From Fodinibius salsisoli (GTDB taxonomy: Bacteria > Bacteroidota > Rhodothermia > Balneolales > Balneolaceae): a stretch of 64,000 nucleotides of DNA. The stretch lies in the NCBI RefSeq assembly GCF_026229185.1, contig NZ_JAGGJA010000007.1, forward strand, positions 124,001-188,000, given 5' to 3'. The translations under genes and the position numbers were made by a program. The notes under the pieces were generated by a model, which did no database searches, was not told where the DNA came from, and saw only the letters and a program-made list of their open reading frames with translations. Positions 8,781 to 17,688 of this stretch are shown here, one piece after another (position 1 is the first letter of the stretch; each line of letters opens with the position of its first letter).

Positions 8781-10214
8781 TCATTCTGATTCTATCTCTT
8801 CCGGTGTTACATTGTATTCGCCCGTTAGTGCCTCTAATTCAGCTTTGGCAATATTTTGCTTCACGTAAGCTGTGTTAAGCATCATTTCATATTCCAGCAA
8901 CTGCTGCTGTAACTGAATGATCTGTTCAAAGTCGCCGCGTCCCCCGGCATATTCAGACAATGCTATTCTGAGTGCCTGACGCGTCTTCGGAATTAATCGT
9001 TCCTCGTGCAGAGCAATTCTTCGTTCGGCATCGTGGTATTGCTGCAACAGGGATTCTGTCTCCGCCGTCAGGCGATTTGTGACATCCTGCTGTTCTTCGC
9101 GGGCGATGCGCGCCTCAATACGGGCTTCCTTCCGCTGAGCTCGGTATTTGGATCGCCACAGCGGAACGCGTATCGTCAGCGAACCGGTCAGGGCCGCCCG
9201 GTCACCGGCCATTAAGGGCATGTACATATAATTTCTGTTCATGACCATCAGTCCGAGTCCAAAGGAAGGACGTGCCTCCAGGCGGGCCTGCTCCTCGGCC
9301 ACAAAAGCCGCCTCCTCCTGAAGCTCCCTCCCACGGAGTTCCGGATTGCGCTTAAGAACCTCTTGCCGGAGCCATTCTTTATCTCTTGTTAGCTTTGGAT
9401 TATACATTACATTTGGTATTTCAACTTCCGCCTCAGATGGACGGTTCAGCAATGAATTAAATTGAACCTTCATCGCTTCCAGCTTCTCCTCAATATTGGC
9501 AATCCGCGTTTCCAGATCATCTTGCTTAATTTGGATTCGAAGCAGATCCACCTGGCTGACATCCCCGCTTTCGTATCGTCGTTGCACCTGTCGTTCCAAC
9601 TGTCCCAGCAAATCCATATTTCGATCAAAGATCATCAAATGGTGGTGGAGTTCATGCATGCGGTACCAGCGCTCTTTGACATTTTGTACAACTTCGTTGC
9701 GTGCCTCTTCAAAGGCGGTCCACTCTACTTTCGCTACTTTTTCTATCTGTTCCTCTCTTTTGCCGAGCGTACCAAACCAGGGAAACATCTGCTTGGCACT
9801 GACGGTCGTCTGAGTCAACGGATTACTGTATTTCATCGGGTTAATGTGATACTGTAACATTATTTCCGGATCTGGCAGAGCGCCAACCTGCGGAACCTGT
9901 TCCAGCCGGGCATAATATTGCTGAAACAATCCTTCAATACGCGGGTTATTGGTCAATGCCTCTTGTATATATTGGTTTAAGACAAGGCTGTCTTCCACCG
10001 CTTCACTGGAACCCGGCGAAGGATAATCCTGGGCCTGAAGGTTTTGTGTTAGTCCCAAAACAAATACAGCAGAAACCAGTATAACTATCCAACTGAAAGA
10101 GGCTGCAAGATGTGTCATCCCCCTTGATCCCCCTTCGAAGGGGGAAAGTTCACTGTATTTTTTCAGTGAATAGGGGGATGTAATCTCTGTCTTTTTTATA
10201 ATATTCGATGACAT
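8781..10214 (-). CDS. TolC-family outer-membrane efflux channel (CusC-like)
   Basis: About 477 residues from the ATG at 10214, which follows the cusA stop by 13 bases and has AAGGAT upstream. The signal peptide (WIVILVSAVFVLGLTQ ... AQ) starts only at residue 33, because a palindromic repeat (10121-10175) encodes the residues before it (SPYSLKKYSELSPFEGGS). An internal ATG at 10118, preceded by AAGGGGG from the repeat, would give a normal-length signal peptide and is the main alternative. The mature protein is a typical helical outer-membrane efflux protein with two repeated halves. It completes the tripartite Cus-like pump with cusA and cusB. Confidence 0.85.
   Translation of the reverse strand: MSSNIIKKTEITSPYSLKKYSELSPFEGGSRGMTHLAASFSWIVILVSAVFVLGLTQNLQAQDYPSPGSSEAVEDSLVLNQYIQEALTNNPRIEGLFQQYYARLEQVPQVGALPDPEIMLQYHINPMKYSNPLTQTTVSAKQMFPWFGTLGKREEQIEKVAKVEWTAFEEARNEVVQNVKERWYRMHELHHHLMIFDRNMDLLGQLERQVQRRYESGDVSQVDLLRIQIKQDDLETRIANIEEKLEAMKVQFNSLLNRPSEAEVEIPNVMYNPKLTRDKEWLRQEVLKRNPELRGRELQEEAAFVAEEQARLEARPSFGLGLMVMNRNYMYMPLMAGDRAALTGSLTIRVPLWRSKYRAQRKEARIEARIAREEQQDVTNRLTAETESLLQQYHDAERRIALHEERLIPKTRQALRIALSEYAGGRGDFEQIIQLQQQLLEYEMMLNTAYVKQNIAKAELEALTGEYNVTPEEIESE
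10121..10175. repeat. Palindromic repeat inserted at the 5' end of tolC
   Basis: The perfect 16-bp palindrome CCCCCTTCGAAGGGGG (10129-10144) is followed by perfect 7-bp arms TTCACTG (10149-10155) and CAGTGAA (10164-10170). Flanking CCCCCTT and AGGGGGA form an outer pair. The element keeps the tolC frame open and lengthens or re-starts the protein. Confidence 0.75.
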
Positions 10215-10227
10215 TTCTATTCTATCC

Positions 10228-13200
10228 TTAGCTTGGTTCATTGGTATTTTCATTGTTATCCGCCAGTGGTATTTCTTCCATCTTTTCTTCCAGTCGCCAT
10301 TTGGATTCCTGCCAGACGGCGTATAGTACCGGCACCACAAATAGCGTGATGATCGCGACCATCATCCCGCCAAACGTTGGTATAGCCATAGGAATCATAA
10401 TATCAGAACCGCGTCCACCGGAGGTAAGAATCGGCAGCAGGGCCAGAGTGGTGGTAGCGGTCGTCATCAGGGTCGGACGAATACGGATACTTCCGGCTTT
10501 GATAATAATCTCATGCAGCTCATTTACATTTTTGGGTTTATGCCGATCCATCAGCTGGTGAATATAGGTAGCAATTACCACGGCTCCGTCTGCGGCAATC
10601 CCAAAAAGGGCAATAAAGCCCACCCAGACCGCGACACTGAGATTTACCGTACCCATCTGGAACAGCTCACGCATATTGGTGCCCAACAGCTCGAAATTCA
10701 TAAACCACGGTTGGCCGTATAGCCAGATCATGATAAATCCGCCAGCCCAAGCCACAAAAATGCTGCTGAAAATCATCGCCGTAGTCGAGATAGAACGGAA
10801 TTGGAAGTAGAGAATAAGGAAGATGATGAGCAGGGTAATCGGCATGACAACGGAGAGGCGTTTCTCGGCCCGGACCTGGTTCTCGTAATTTCCGGCAAAT
10901 TCGAAGCTGAGTCCCGAAGGCACGGAAAGTTCTCCACTGTCAATTTTGTCATTGATCACCTGCCGGGCCGCTTCTACGACTTCTATTTCAGAATATCCCT
11001 CCCGTTTATCGAAAGTAACATAGCCGGTCAGGAACGTATCTTCGCTTTTAATCATCTGCGGACCCTGCCGATACTTAACTTCTCCGAGCATCCCCAGCGG
11101 GATATTCGTGCCCGATGGCGTAGATACAAACATCCGCTCAATCTCCTCTGGACTATTGCGATATTCTCTGGCATATCTGACCCGCACCGGGTATCGCTGG
11201 CGTCCCTTCACGGTCTGGGTCAGCGCCATCCCGCCCATGGCCACCTCCAGGTATTGCTGAACGTCTGCGATTTTTAAACCATAGCGAGCCAGGGCCTCCC
11301 GGTCCCATTCAATTTCAAGATAAGGCTTACCCACTATGCGATCTGCAAACACCGACTGCCCCTGCACCTCGGGCACCTCGCGAAGTACTTCCTCCAGCTC
11401 CAGCCCAAAAAATTCGATCGTCTCCAGGTCAGGACCTTTAACCTTGATACCCATCGGGGCACGCATGCCGGATTGTAACATAATCTGCCTGGTTTCAATC
11501 GGCTGCAATTTGGGAGCAGAAGTCAGCCCCGGCACGCGCGTGGCACTAACTATTTCACCCCAGATGTCGTCGGGACTTTGAATATGATCGCGCCACTGCC
11601 GGTAATACTGTCCGTCCGGGTCGGGAATCAGTTTCCCCGATTCATCGCGGATATACGCTCCGTCATCGTTAATCGCATACCGAATTCGCCGTCCGTCTTC
11701 ATCCCGTTTATACTCGCTCTTGTACTGGATCACATTTTCATACATCGAAACCGGGGCTGGATCCAGGGCTGTTTCTGCTCTGCCGAGCTTTCCTACTACG
11801 ATATCCACCTCGGGAATTGACGAAACAGCCATATCAATTTTCTGCATATAATCCTTTGCCTCCTCCAAACCGACATGCGGCATGGTTGTCGGCATCAGCA
11901 GAAAAGCCCCTTCATCCAGCGGCGGCATAAACTCCTCACCGAGTCCGGGAAAGGTCTCCTCCATGGATGTCCAGGCCGCCGTCTCCTGCACCGGGAGTCC
12001 TACCGTGTTGAAGCTCTTTCCAACCCATCCGAACATCTTGCCGTATCCCAACCAGATGGTTACTCCCAGGAGTATCAGAATTAACGGGATGGAAAGAAAG
12101 GATTTGCGGTAATACAGCGCCCACTGTAAAATGGAACGAAAATAGTGGATAAAGAGGTAAAAGATACCAATCAAAAGCGCGGCGATACCACCAACGAAAA
12201 TAAAATTGGTGAAGAGTGAGACTTCTGCTCCCAGCGGCAGCCATGCCTTTGCCAAAAGCCATGTTACTACTACGGCGGCAATAACGTTATTGATCCAGAC
12301 TGCCTGCTGCTCATCGTATGCTTCTAAATAGATCGAAGCAAGCGTATTGGTTCCGAATAGCAACAACAACCATCCCGCCCACGGTAGTACGGAGAATATA
12401 AGACTGATCAATCCCAGTGCGACTACAAAGCCGTTCCAGACAATTTTCAGTGGTCGTTTCTTGATGCGTACCGAGAAGAACCAATGAGCAAAAGGTGGAA
12501 TAATGATCAGCGAGATAATGATGGAGGCGATCAGCGCAAAGGTCTTGGTATAGGCCAGCGGGATAAACAGTTTTCCTTCGGCAGCTACCATTGTGAATAC
12601 CGGAAGGAAACTGATCACCGTCGTTGAAACAGCCGTAACCACCGCCGAGGCGACCTCGCTGGTAGCCCTGAAAATAACCTCCAGCAACGGTTCTTCATCC
12701 CCGGCTTCATCGATATGCCGGATCATATTTTCGGTGAGGATCACCGCCATATCCACCATGGTACCTATGGCAATGGCAATACCCGTAAGCGCCACAATGT
12801 TGGCATCCACGCCGCCGTACTTCATCGAGATAAAGGTCATGAGCACGGCTATGGGAAGTAACCCAGAAATCAATACCGATGATCGCAGGTTCATCACCAT
12901 GACAATAACCACAATGATGGTCACCAGGATCTGTAAAAACAGGGCCTCTTCTAGCGTACCCAGCGTCTCCATAATGAGTTCGGTGCGGTCGTAAAACGGC
13001 ACGATAGTTACCTTTGATTCGGTACCGTCATCTAGCGTTTTGGAAGGCAAACCCGCAGAAATCTCGCTGATCTGCTCTTTTACGTTTTGAATCACCTGCA
13101 GCGGATTTTCCCCCTGGCGGGCCACCACCACGCCCCCTACTGCTTCGGCGCCGGACTTGTCGAGGGCACCACGGCGCATGGCCGGTCCGAGTGTCACGTG

Positions 13201-14043
13201 CGCGATATCCTGAATACGGATCGGCGTATGATCTCTGCTTACCACTACCGCTTGTTCCAGATCTTCGAGGTTCTTGATGTAACCCAGTCCACGCACCAGG
13301 TATTCCACATTATTCATCTCAACCGTCCGTGCACCCACATCAACATTACTGCCGCGAACCGCCTCAAAAATCTGTCGCATTGTAATATCGTACACCTGCA
13401 TGGCCTCGGGATCCACATCCACCTGATATTCCTTGACATATCCACCCACAGGTGCTACTTCAGCCACTCCCTGCGCTGAAGTCAGAGCATAATCCACGGT
13501 ATAATCCTGGATGGTACGAAGCTCCTGCGGATCCCAGCCCCCGGCCGGATTTCCGTCCTGATCTCGTCCCTCGAGCGTGTACCAGAATATCTGTCCGAGT
13601 CCGGTAGCATCAGGTCCGAGCGACGGCTGCACGTCGTCAGGGAGTGTTCCTGATGGCAGAGCATTAAGCTTTTCGAGAATACGAGATCGGCTCCAGTAAA
13701 ATTCGATATCCTCTTCAAAGATTACATAAATCGTAGAGAGTCCCATCATGGAACTGCTACGTACCGTTTTTACTCCCGGTAATCCCAACAATTCGGTTGT
13801 CAGCGGATAGGTGATCTGATCTTCGATATCCTGCGGCGAACGCCCCGGCCATTCGGTATGGACGATCTGCTGGTTCTCACCCAGGTCGGGAATGGCATCC
13901 ACCGGAACCGGATCACGCGGGAAGATATTATCAAGTTGCCAGTTGAAGGGAGCTACAGCCATTCCCCATCCCACAAAAAGGAGAAGCAGGAGTACTGAAA
14001 TGAGCTTGTTTTCAAGAAAAAAACGTATGGTTTTGTCTAGCAT
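10228..14043 (-). CDS. cusA: CusA/CzcA-family heavy-metal RND efflux pump
   Basis: A 1271-residue inner-membrane proton-driven pump. An N-terminal TM is followed by the porter domain (WPGRSPQDIEDQ), then the TM4 proton-relay region GTMVDMAVILTENM with Asp and Glu. A second large periplasmic half follows, with MLQSGMRAPMGIKVKG, whose Met residues fit Cu(I)/Ag(I) transport. The C-terminal TM bundle includes FIALFGIAADGAVVI. It is about 230 residues longer than E. coli CusA, owing to extra TM segments after about residue 530 and a hydrophilic insert near 770-820. Such extensions are common in this phylum. Strong Cus-type context (copZ, copA, cusB) favours copper/silver over Zn/Co. Confidence 0.92.
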   Translation of the reverse strand: MLDKTIRFFLENKLISVLLLLLFVGWGMAVAPFNWQLDNIFPRDPVPVDAIPDLGENQQIVHTEWPGRSPQDIEDQITYPLTTELLGLPGVKTVRSSSMMGLSTIYVIFEEDIEFYWSRSRILEKLNALPSGTLPDDVQPSLGPDATGLGQIFWYTLEGRDQDGNPAGGWDPQELRTIQDYTVDYALTSAQGVAEVAPVGGYVKEYQVDVDPEAMQVYDITMRQIFEAVRGSNVDVGARTVEMNNVEYLVRGLGYIKNLEDLEQAVVVSRDHTPIRIQDIAHVTLGPAMRRGALDKSGAEAVGGVVVARQGENPLQVIQNVKEQISEISAGLPSKTLDDGTESKVTIVPFYDRTELIMETLGTLEEALFLQILVTIIVVIVMVMNLRSSVLISGLLPIAVLMTFISMKYGGVDANIVALTGIAIAIGTMVDMAVILTENMIRHIDEAGDEEPLLEVIFRATSEVASAVVTAVSTTVISFLPVFTMVAAEGKLFIPLAYTKTFALIASIIISLIIIPPFAHWFFSVRIKKRPLKIVWNGFVVALGLISLIFSVLPWAGWLLLLFGTNTLASIYLEAYDEQQAVWINNVIAAVVVTWLLAKAWLPLGAEVSLFTNFIFVGGIAALLIGIFYLFIHYFRSILQWALYYRKSFLSIPLILILLGVTIWLGYGKMFGWVGKSFNTVGLPVQETAAWTSMEETFPGLGEEFMPPLDEGAFLLMPTTMPHVGLEEAKDYMQKIDMAVSSIPEVDIVVGKLGRAETALDPAPVSMYENVIQYKSEYKRDEDGRRIRYAINDDGAYIRDESGKLIPDPDGQYYRQWRDHIQSPDDIWGEIVSATRVPGLTSAPKLQPIETRQIMLQSGMRAPMGIKVKGPDLETIEFFGLELEEVLREVPEVQGQSVFADRIVGKPYLEIEWDREALARYGLKIADVQQYLEVAMGGMALTQTVKGRQRYPVRVRYAREYRNSPEEIERMFVSTPSGTNIPLGMLGEVKYRQGPQMIKSEDTFLTGYVTFDKREGYSEIEVVEAARQVINDKIDSGELSVPSGLSFEFAGNYENQVRAEKRLSVVMPITLLIIFLILYFQFRSISTTAMIFSSIFVAWAGGFIMIWLYGQPWFMNFELLGTNMRELFQMGTVNLSVAVWVGFIALFGIAADGAVVIATYIHQLMDRHKPKNVNELHEIIIKAGSIRIRPTLMTTATTTLALLPILTSGGRGSDIMIPMAIPTFGGMMVAIITLFVVPVLYAVWQESKWRLEEKMEEIPLADNNENTNEPS

Positions 14044-14048
14044 GGCAG

Positions 14049-14193
14049 TTCTGAATTAGCGAGCTATAGAGAACTCTGAAATAATGTGATACAAAATGGG
14101 TGCTGCGCTCTATACCGAAGTATTGCGCATAACCGATTTTGCATGATCTGGGAGGGTCCTCAGGGGACCTATTCAGAGTATGCTAATTCAGAA
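14049..14193. repeat. Intergenic element with 12-bp perfect inverted ends
   Basis: TTCTGAATTAGC (14049-14060) and its exact complement GCTAATTCAGAA (14182-14193) enclose 121 bases. Inside, ACTCTGAAATA and TATTCAGAGT continue the inverted match, broken by a 10-base length difference. The element fills the gap between the exported-protein gene and cusA and overlaps the last codons of the former. A matching 12-mer occurs at 6252-6263. Confidence 0.65.
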
Positions 14194-14596
14194 AAGTGCT
14201 GTTTAATATAAATATAGGAGGGCTGTGGGGAGATTCAACCGTTTCAGAGTAAAACGCATTTTTCTGCTCTTCAGCCTCAGAATTCCAGTCAGAAATATAC
14301 GTGGCGGCAAAAATAACAGTGAAGGAAGGCGTTACCTGTGCAATAGCTTCCGCTTCATTCTGCTGCCCGGACAAGGCTTCAATGCAAACCTCTTGGTAGG
14401 CACAGGATTCTTTAGCTGAAGATAATTGGTCCACATCTGCAGAAGCGTGCATACCACTGTTGCTATTGCCTGCATGCATTTCCATATCGCACAGCAACGT
14501 TGCTGCGGAAAGGGCCGTCGGCATCAATACACTGCTAAATAACAAGACCAGCAACAGGGCCGAAAAGTGGTGATATGTCTTTTTGAAGATTTTCAT
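14183..14596 (-). CDS. Small exported protein of the copper operon, unknown
   Basis: 137 residues with a clear signal peptide (about 1-31, SALLLVLLFSSVLM, cleavage near LSAA). The mature part has three Cys (LCDMEM, SCAYQEVCIEAL), several Met and His residues (MEMHAGNSNSGMHAS) and a C-terminal PPIFILNSTFLN. Its place between copA and cusA, together with Met/His/Cys content, suggests a periplasmic copper-binding or accessory protein; this is inference. I do not recognise a named family. Its last codons overlap the inverted-repeat element, so the natural C-terminus may have been altered. Confidence 0.7.
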   Translation of the reverse strand: MKIFKKTYHHFSALLLVLLFSSVLMPTALSAATLLCDMEMHAGNSNSGMHASADVDQLSSAKESCAYQEVCIEALSGQQNEAEAIAQVTPSFTVIFAATYISDWNSEAEEQKNAFYSETVESPHSPPIFILNSTFLN

Positions 14597-14645
14597 CTGA
14601 AGACTGTAATGATATCAAATAAACGAATATTACAAAAGCAGATTA

Positions 14646-17180
14646 TTATTTCTCGTATTCCGGCTGAATATTTTTCTGACTCAGTCGACGCGAGTTGGCA
14701 ATCACGTTGACGGAACTGAAAGCCATTGCTGCCTCTGCCAACAACGGATGAAGCATTCCCAATATTGCAAGCGGAATCATGACTACGTTATAGAAAAAAG
14801 CCCAAAACAGGTTTTGCTTAATCTTGGTAAAAGTCGCCCGGCTGAGCCTGATCGATTTCACAACAGCGCTAAGGTCGCCTTTCACCAAAATGATATCACC
14901 AGATTCGATGGCCACATCTGTGCCCGTACCAATCGCGATACCAACCTGGGCCTGTGTAAGCGCCGGCGCATCGTTAATGCCATCGCCCACCATAGCCACC
15001 ACTTTGTCTTGCTCTTGCAGCCGTTTTATTTCCGCAGACTTCTGATCCGGCAGTACCCCGGCGATGACCTCATCAATTCCTACCTGATCGGCCACCGCCC
15101 GGGCCGTTCGCTCGTTATCACCGGTAATCATAACGGGCGTCAACCCAAACTCTTTAAACTTTGTGATGGCTTTCTTGCTGTCTTCTTTAATAGGATCAGC
15201 CACCGCAATGATACCGGCTACCTGCCCATCAACGGCCACCAACATGGCGGTCTTGGCCTGCTTTTCGAGGTTACTAAGCTGTTTTTCAACTGAATCATTT
15301 ATTGCCACACTTGATTCTTCGAACAGATTTCTGGTTCCAATCAGTACTTGCCTCCTGTCTCCTGATTCCTGACTTCTGACTTCTGCCCTCACACCTTTCC
15401 CCGTTACCGCTTCAAACTTATTGGGATTTGTTAGTTGATCATTTTTCCTTTCAGCATATTCAACGACGGCACGTCCCAGCGGGTGTTCAGATCCTTTCTC
15501 CGCAGAAGCAGCCAAAGCCATCCACTGGTCTTCAGGAATTTTACTGAGCGATACAACATCCGTCACGGCTGGCTGCCCTTCCGTAATGGTTCCCGTTTTA
15601 TCCAGCACAATGGCATCTACGTCCTTCATAACCTGGATAGCTTCCCCATTTCGAATAAGCACTCCATTTTCAGCGCCCATACCCGAACCGACCATCAGGG
15701 CCGTGGGAGTGGCCAGGCCCAATGCACAGGGACAGGCAATGACCAGTACCGCGATGGCGGCATAGAAAGCCAGCGCTACTTCACCCATATTGGGATTGAT
15801 CCATGGCAAGAAATCGGAGGCCCATATTGCGATATCACCAAAAAATCCGGGGAACAGCAGCCAAAGTCCCAAAGTAGCAAAGGCCACACCCAGCACCACC
15901 GGCACAAAAATACCAGTGATTCGATCCGCAAACTCCTGAATGGGCACTTTTGATCCCTGGGCTTCCTCTACCAGCTTGATCACCTGGTTCAGGAAGGTAT
16001 CTTTGCCAACTTTCGTCGCTTTCACTTTCAGTAATCCATTTTTATTCAGGGTCGCGCCGATCACCTCGTCGCCTTCTTCCTTCTGCACCGGCATGGATTC
16101 GCCAGTGGCAATAGATTCATCCACGCTGCTTTCCCCTTCTATTACTTCGCCATCGGTCGGAATCTTTTCACCGGGACGAACAACCATCACGTCCCCCGGC
16201 TGCAAATCCTGTACGGCAATCTGAACCTCTTCTCCATCACGTTCGACCGTCGCCTCTTTGGCTTCCAGCGTCATAAGTTTCTGGATGGCATCCGATGCTT
16301 GGCCCTTAGCTTTGGTTTCGATATAACGGCCGGTCAAATGAAACGCCATGATCATTCCGGCAATTCCCGCGAAACTGTGGAATGGCGGTGCCAACCCAAA
16401 CTGGTGCAACAGGGCTACGATACCGGTTGAAAGCGCTGCCAGTGCGCCCATGCCAATCAGCACATCCATATTGGGTGTACCATTTTGGGCCGACCTCCAG
16501 GCACTTACCATAGTCTCTTTTCCCGGGACAAAGATGGCAGCTCCGGAGAGTAATATCATACCCAGCTGGAACCCTGTTTCTCCCAGGAAGGCATAGCTCC
16601 ATATCATCTCGGGAATCATCCAGAGCATGATAGGAATCGTGAGCGCCCAGGACCACCACATCCGTGATTTTGCTTTTTCAAGCTTTGCTTGTTCTCGCTG
16701 TTGTTTGGCTTCCGCTTTGGATTCCCCGGCCTTCGATTCTTCTCTCAAAAGCGAGTAACCGGCTTTCGAAACAGCTTCTTCAAAATCGTCCAGCGTGAGG
16801 TTGCCGCGGTACTTGACGCTCGCGGTTTCTGTGGCGAGATTTACACTGACTTCCTGCACCCCTTCCAGCTGTTCAAGCATCTGATCTACCGAATTGACAC
16901 AGCTTGCACAATGCATGCCCTCAATTTTAAGCGTGCGTGTTTGAAGTTGATCTCTTACCAGGGAATAACCAGCGGCTTCGACGGCCTTTCTCAGATCCTC
17001 TTCGGTGACCTTCTGGTTATCCAGAGCCAAAGAGACCGTTTCTGTGGCTAAATTTACCGACACTTCTTCTACGCCTTCTATACCGGACAGCGATTTCTCT
17101 ACTGCCGCAACACAACTGGCGCAGTGCATGCCATCTATTTGCAGATTTTTCTTTTCAAGTTCTTTAGTCTGCTGCTTCAT
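14646..17180 (-). CDS. copA: CopA, Cu(I)-exporting P1B-type ATPase
   Basis: 844 residues. Two N-terminal HMA domains carry GMHCASC (Cys20/Cys23 and Cys91/Cys94), followed by eight TM segments, TGES, the TM6 motif CPC within [21 protein letters not shown] and [10 protein letters not shown]. This is the P1B-1 Cu(I) signature. An oddity is RSQESGDRR in the nucleotide-binding domain at about residues 600-608, where homologues normally have a short turn before VLIGTRN. It is encoded by a degenerate tandem repeat (15352-15385) inserted in frame. The gene follows copZ by 69 bases and precedes the exported-protein gene by 49, and is probably co-transcribed with both. Confidence 0.95.
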   Translation of the reverse strand: MKQQTKELEKKNLQIDGMHCASCVAAVEKSLSGIEGVEEVSVNLATETVSLALDNQKVTEEDLRKAVEAAGYSLVRDQLQTRTLKIEGMHCASCVNSVDQMLEQLEGVQEVSVNLATETASVKYRGNLTLDDFEEAVSKAGYSLLREESKAGESKAEAKQQREQAKLEKAKSRMWWSWALTIPIMLWMIPEMIWSYAFLGETGFQLGMILLSGAAIFVPGKETMVSAWRSAQNGTPNMDVLIGMGALAALSTGIVALLHQFGLAPPFHSFAGIAGMIMAFHLTGRYIETKAKGQASDAIQKLMTLEAKEATVERDGEEVQIAVQDLQPGDVMVVRPGEKIPTDGEVIEGESSVDESIATGESMPVQKEEGDEVIGATLNKNGLLKVKATKVGKDTFLNQVIKLVEEAQGSKVPIQEFADRITGIFVPVVLGVAFATLGLWLLFPGFFGDIAIWASDFLPWINPNMGEVALAFYAAIAVLVIACPCALGLATPTALMVGSGMGAENGVLIRNGEAIQVMKDVDAIVLDKTGTITEGQPAVTDVVSLSKIPEDQWMALAASAEKGSEHPLGRAVVEYAERKNDQLTNPNKFEAVTGKGVRAEVRSQESGDRRQVLIGTRNLFEESSVAINDSVEKQLSNLEKQAKTAMLVAVDGQVAGIIAVADPIKEDSKKAITKFKEFGLTPVMITGDNERTARAVADQVGIDEVIAGVLPDQKSAEIKRLQEQDKVVAMVGDGINDAPALTQAQVGIAIGTGTDVAIESGDIILVKGDLSAVVKSIRLSRATFTKIKQNLFWAFFYNVVMIPLAILGMLHPLLAEAAMAFSSVNVIANSRRLSQKNIQPEYEK
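15352..15385. repeat. Short tandem repeat inside copA
   Basis: Degenerate units of the type (T)CCTGTC / TCCTGAT / TTCTGAC occur five times in a row on the plus strand. Similar text (TCTGACTTCT) recurs at about 61854. The insertion keeps the copA frame and encodes the unusual SQESGDRR stretch. Confidence 0.7.
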
Positions 17181-17249
17181 TTCAGTCAGTAGTTAAGAGT
17201 GATAAATTGGTGATTAATCGACACAACATTGAGATTGCCACCTTACAAT

Positions 17250-17483
17250 TTATTTCCTGATTCCCTGGTAATTATAGCCGGCCTCTTCCACAGCCTGACC
17301 GAACGCTTCCGTGGAAACGATTTCCGGATCAAAAGTCACGGTAGCTGATTTGTTATTTAAATCAACTGCAACCTCCTTGACTCCATCTAACTCATTGAGG
17401 GTCTGCTGGACAGTATGGGCACATCCACTACAGGCCATATCGCCAATAGATAACACTACTTGTTGCTGTTCTGCTGTTTCCAT
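17250..17483 (-). CDS. copZ: CopZ-like copper chaperone (HMA domain)
   Basis: A 77-residue single HMA domain with the metal-binding loop GDMACSGCAHTV (Cys18/Cys21) and the usual beta-alpha-beta-beta-alpha-beta pattern, ending in GYNYQGIRK. Such chaperones carry Cu(I) in the cytosol to the N-terminal domains of CopA, the next gene downstream (69 bases). As the first gene of the copper run it sits behind a promoter region full of symmetric sequence (17534-17601). Confidence 0.88.
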   Translation of the reverse strand: METAEQQQVVLSIGDMACSGCAHTVQQTLNELDGVKEVAVDLNNKSATVTFDPEIVSTEAFGQAVEEAGYNYQGIRK

Positions 17484-17533
17484 TGCTTTGAATATCGGCT
17501 TTGTTTTCTAATTCATGCTTAACCTAAGCAACC

Positions 17534-17601
17534 CAAACTCCAGATTCGTTATAGAATTGTTGGAGTTTGTTGTAGAATTTTAATACTATTAAGATAGTAT
17601 T
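17534..17601. promoter_or_regulatory. Structured control region of the copZ-copA-cus operon
   Basis: Three signals overlap here, 50-120 bases upstream of the copZ ATG. There is a perfect 9-bp inverted repeat, CAAACTCCA (17534-17542) with TGGAGTTTG (17561-17569). Two direct repeats, GTTATAGAATT (17548-17558) and GTTGTAGAATT (17569-17579), start 21 bases apart, i.e. two helical turns. The perfect dyad AATACTAT-TAAG-ATAGTATT lies at 17582-17601. Direct repeats at 21-bp spacing fit an AraC-family activator, and one with an HMA-like domain is encoded at 19266-19850. The region may also serve the divergent gene at 17689. Confidence 0.55.
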
Positions 17602-17688
17602 ACGATTAACCAATTTATCCGAATACTTCTAATTGTCATAGCTTTAATTCACAATTGTCCTAATTATAATTAACAGGGAAAAAGTTAT

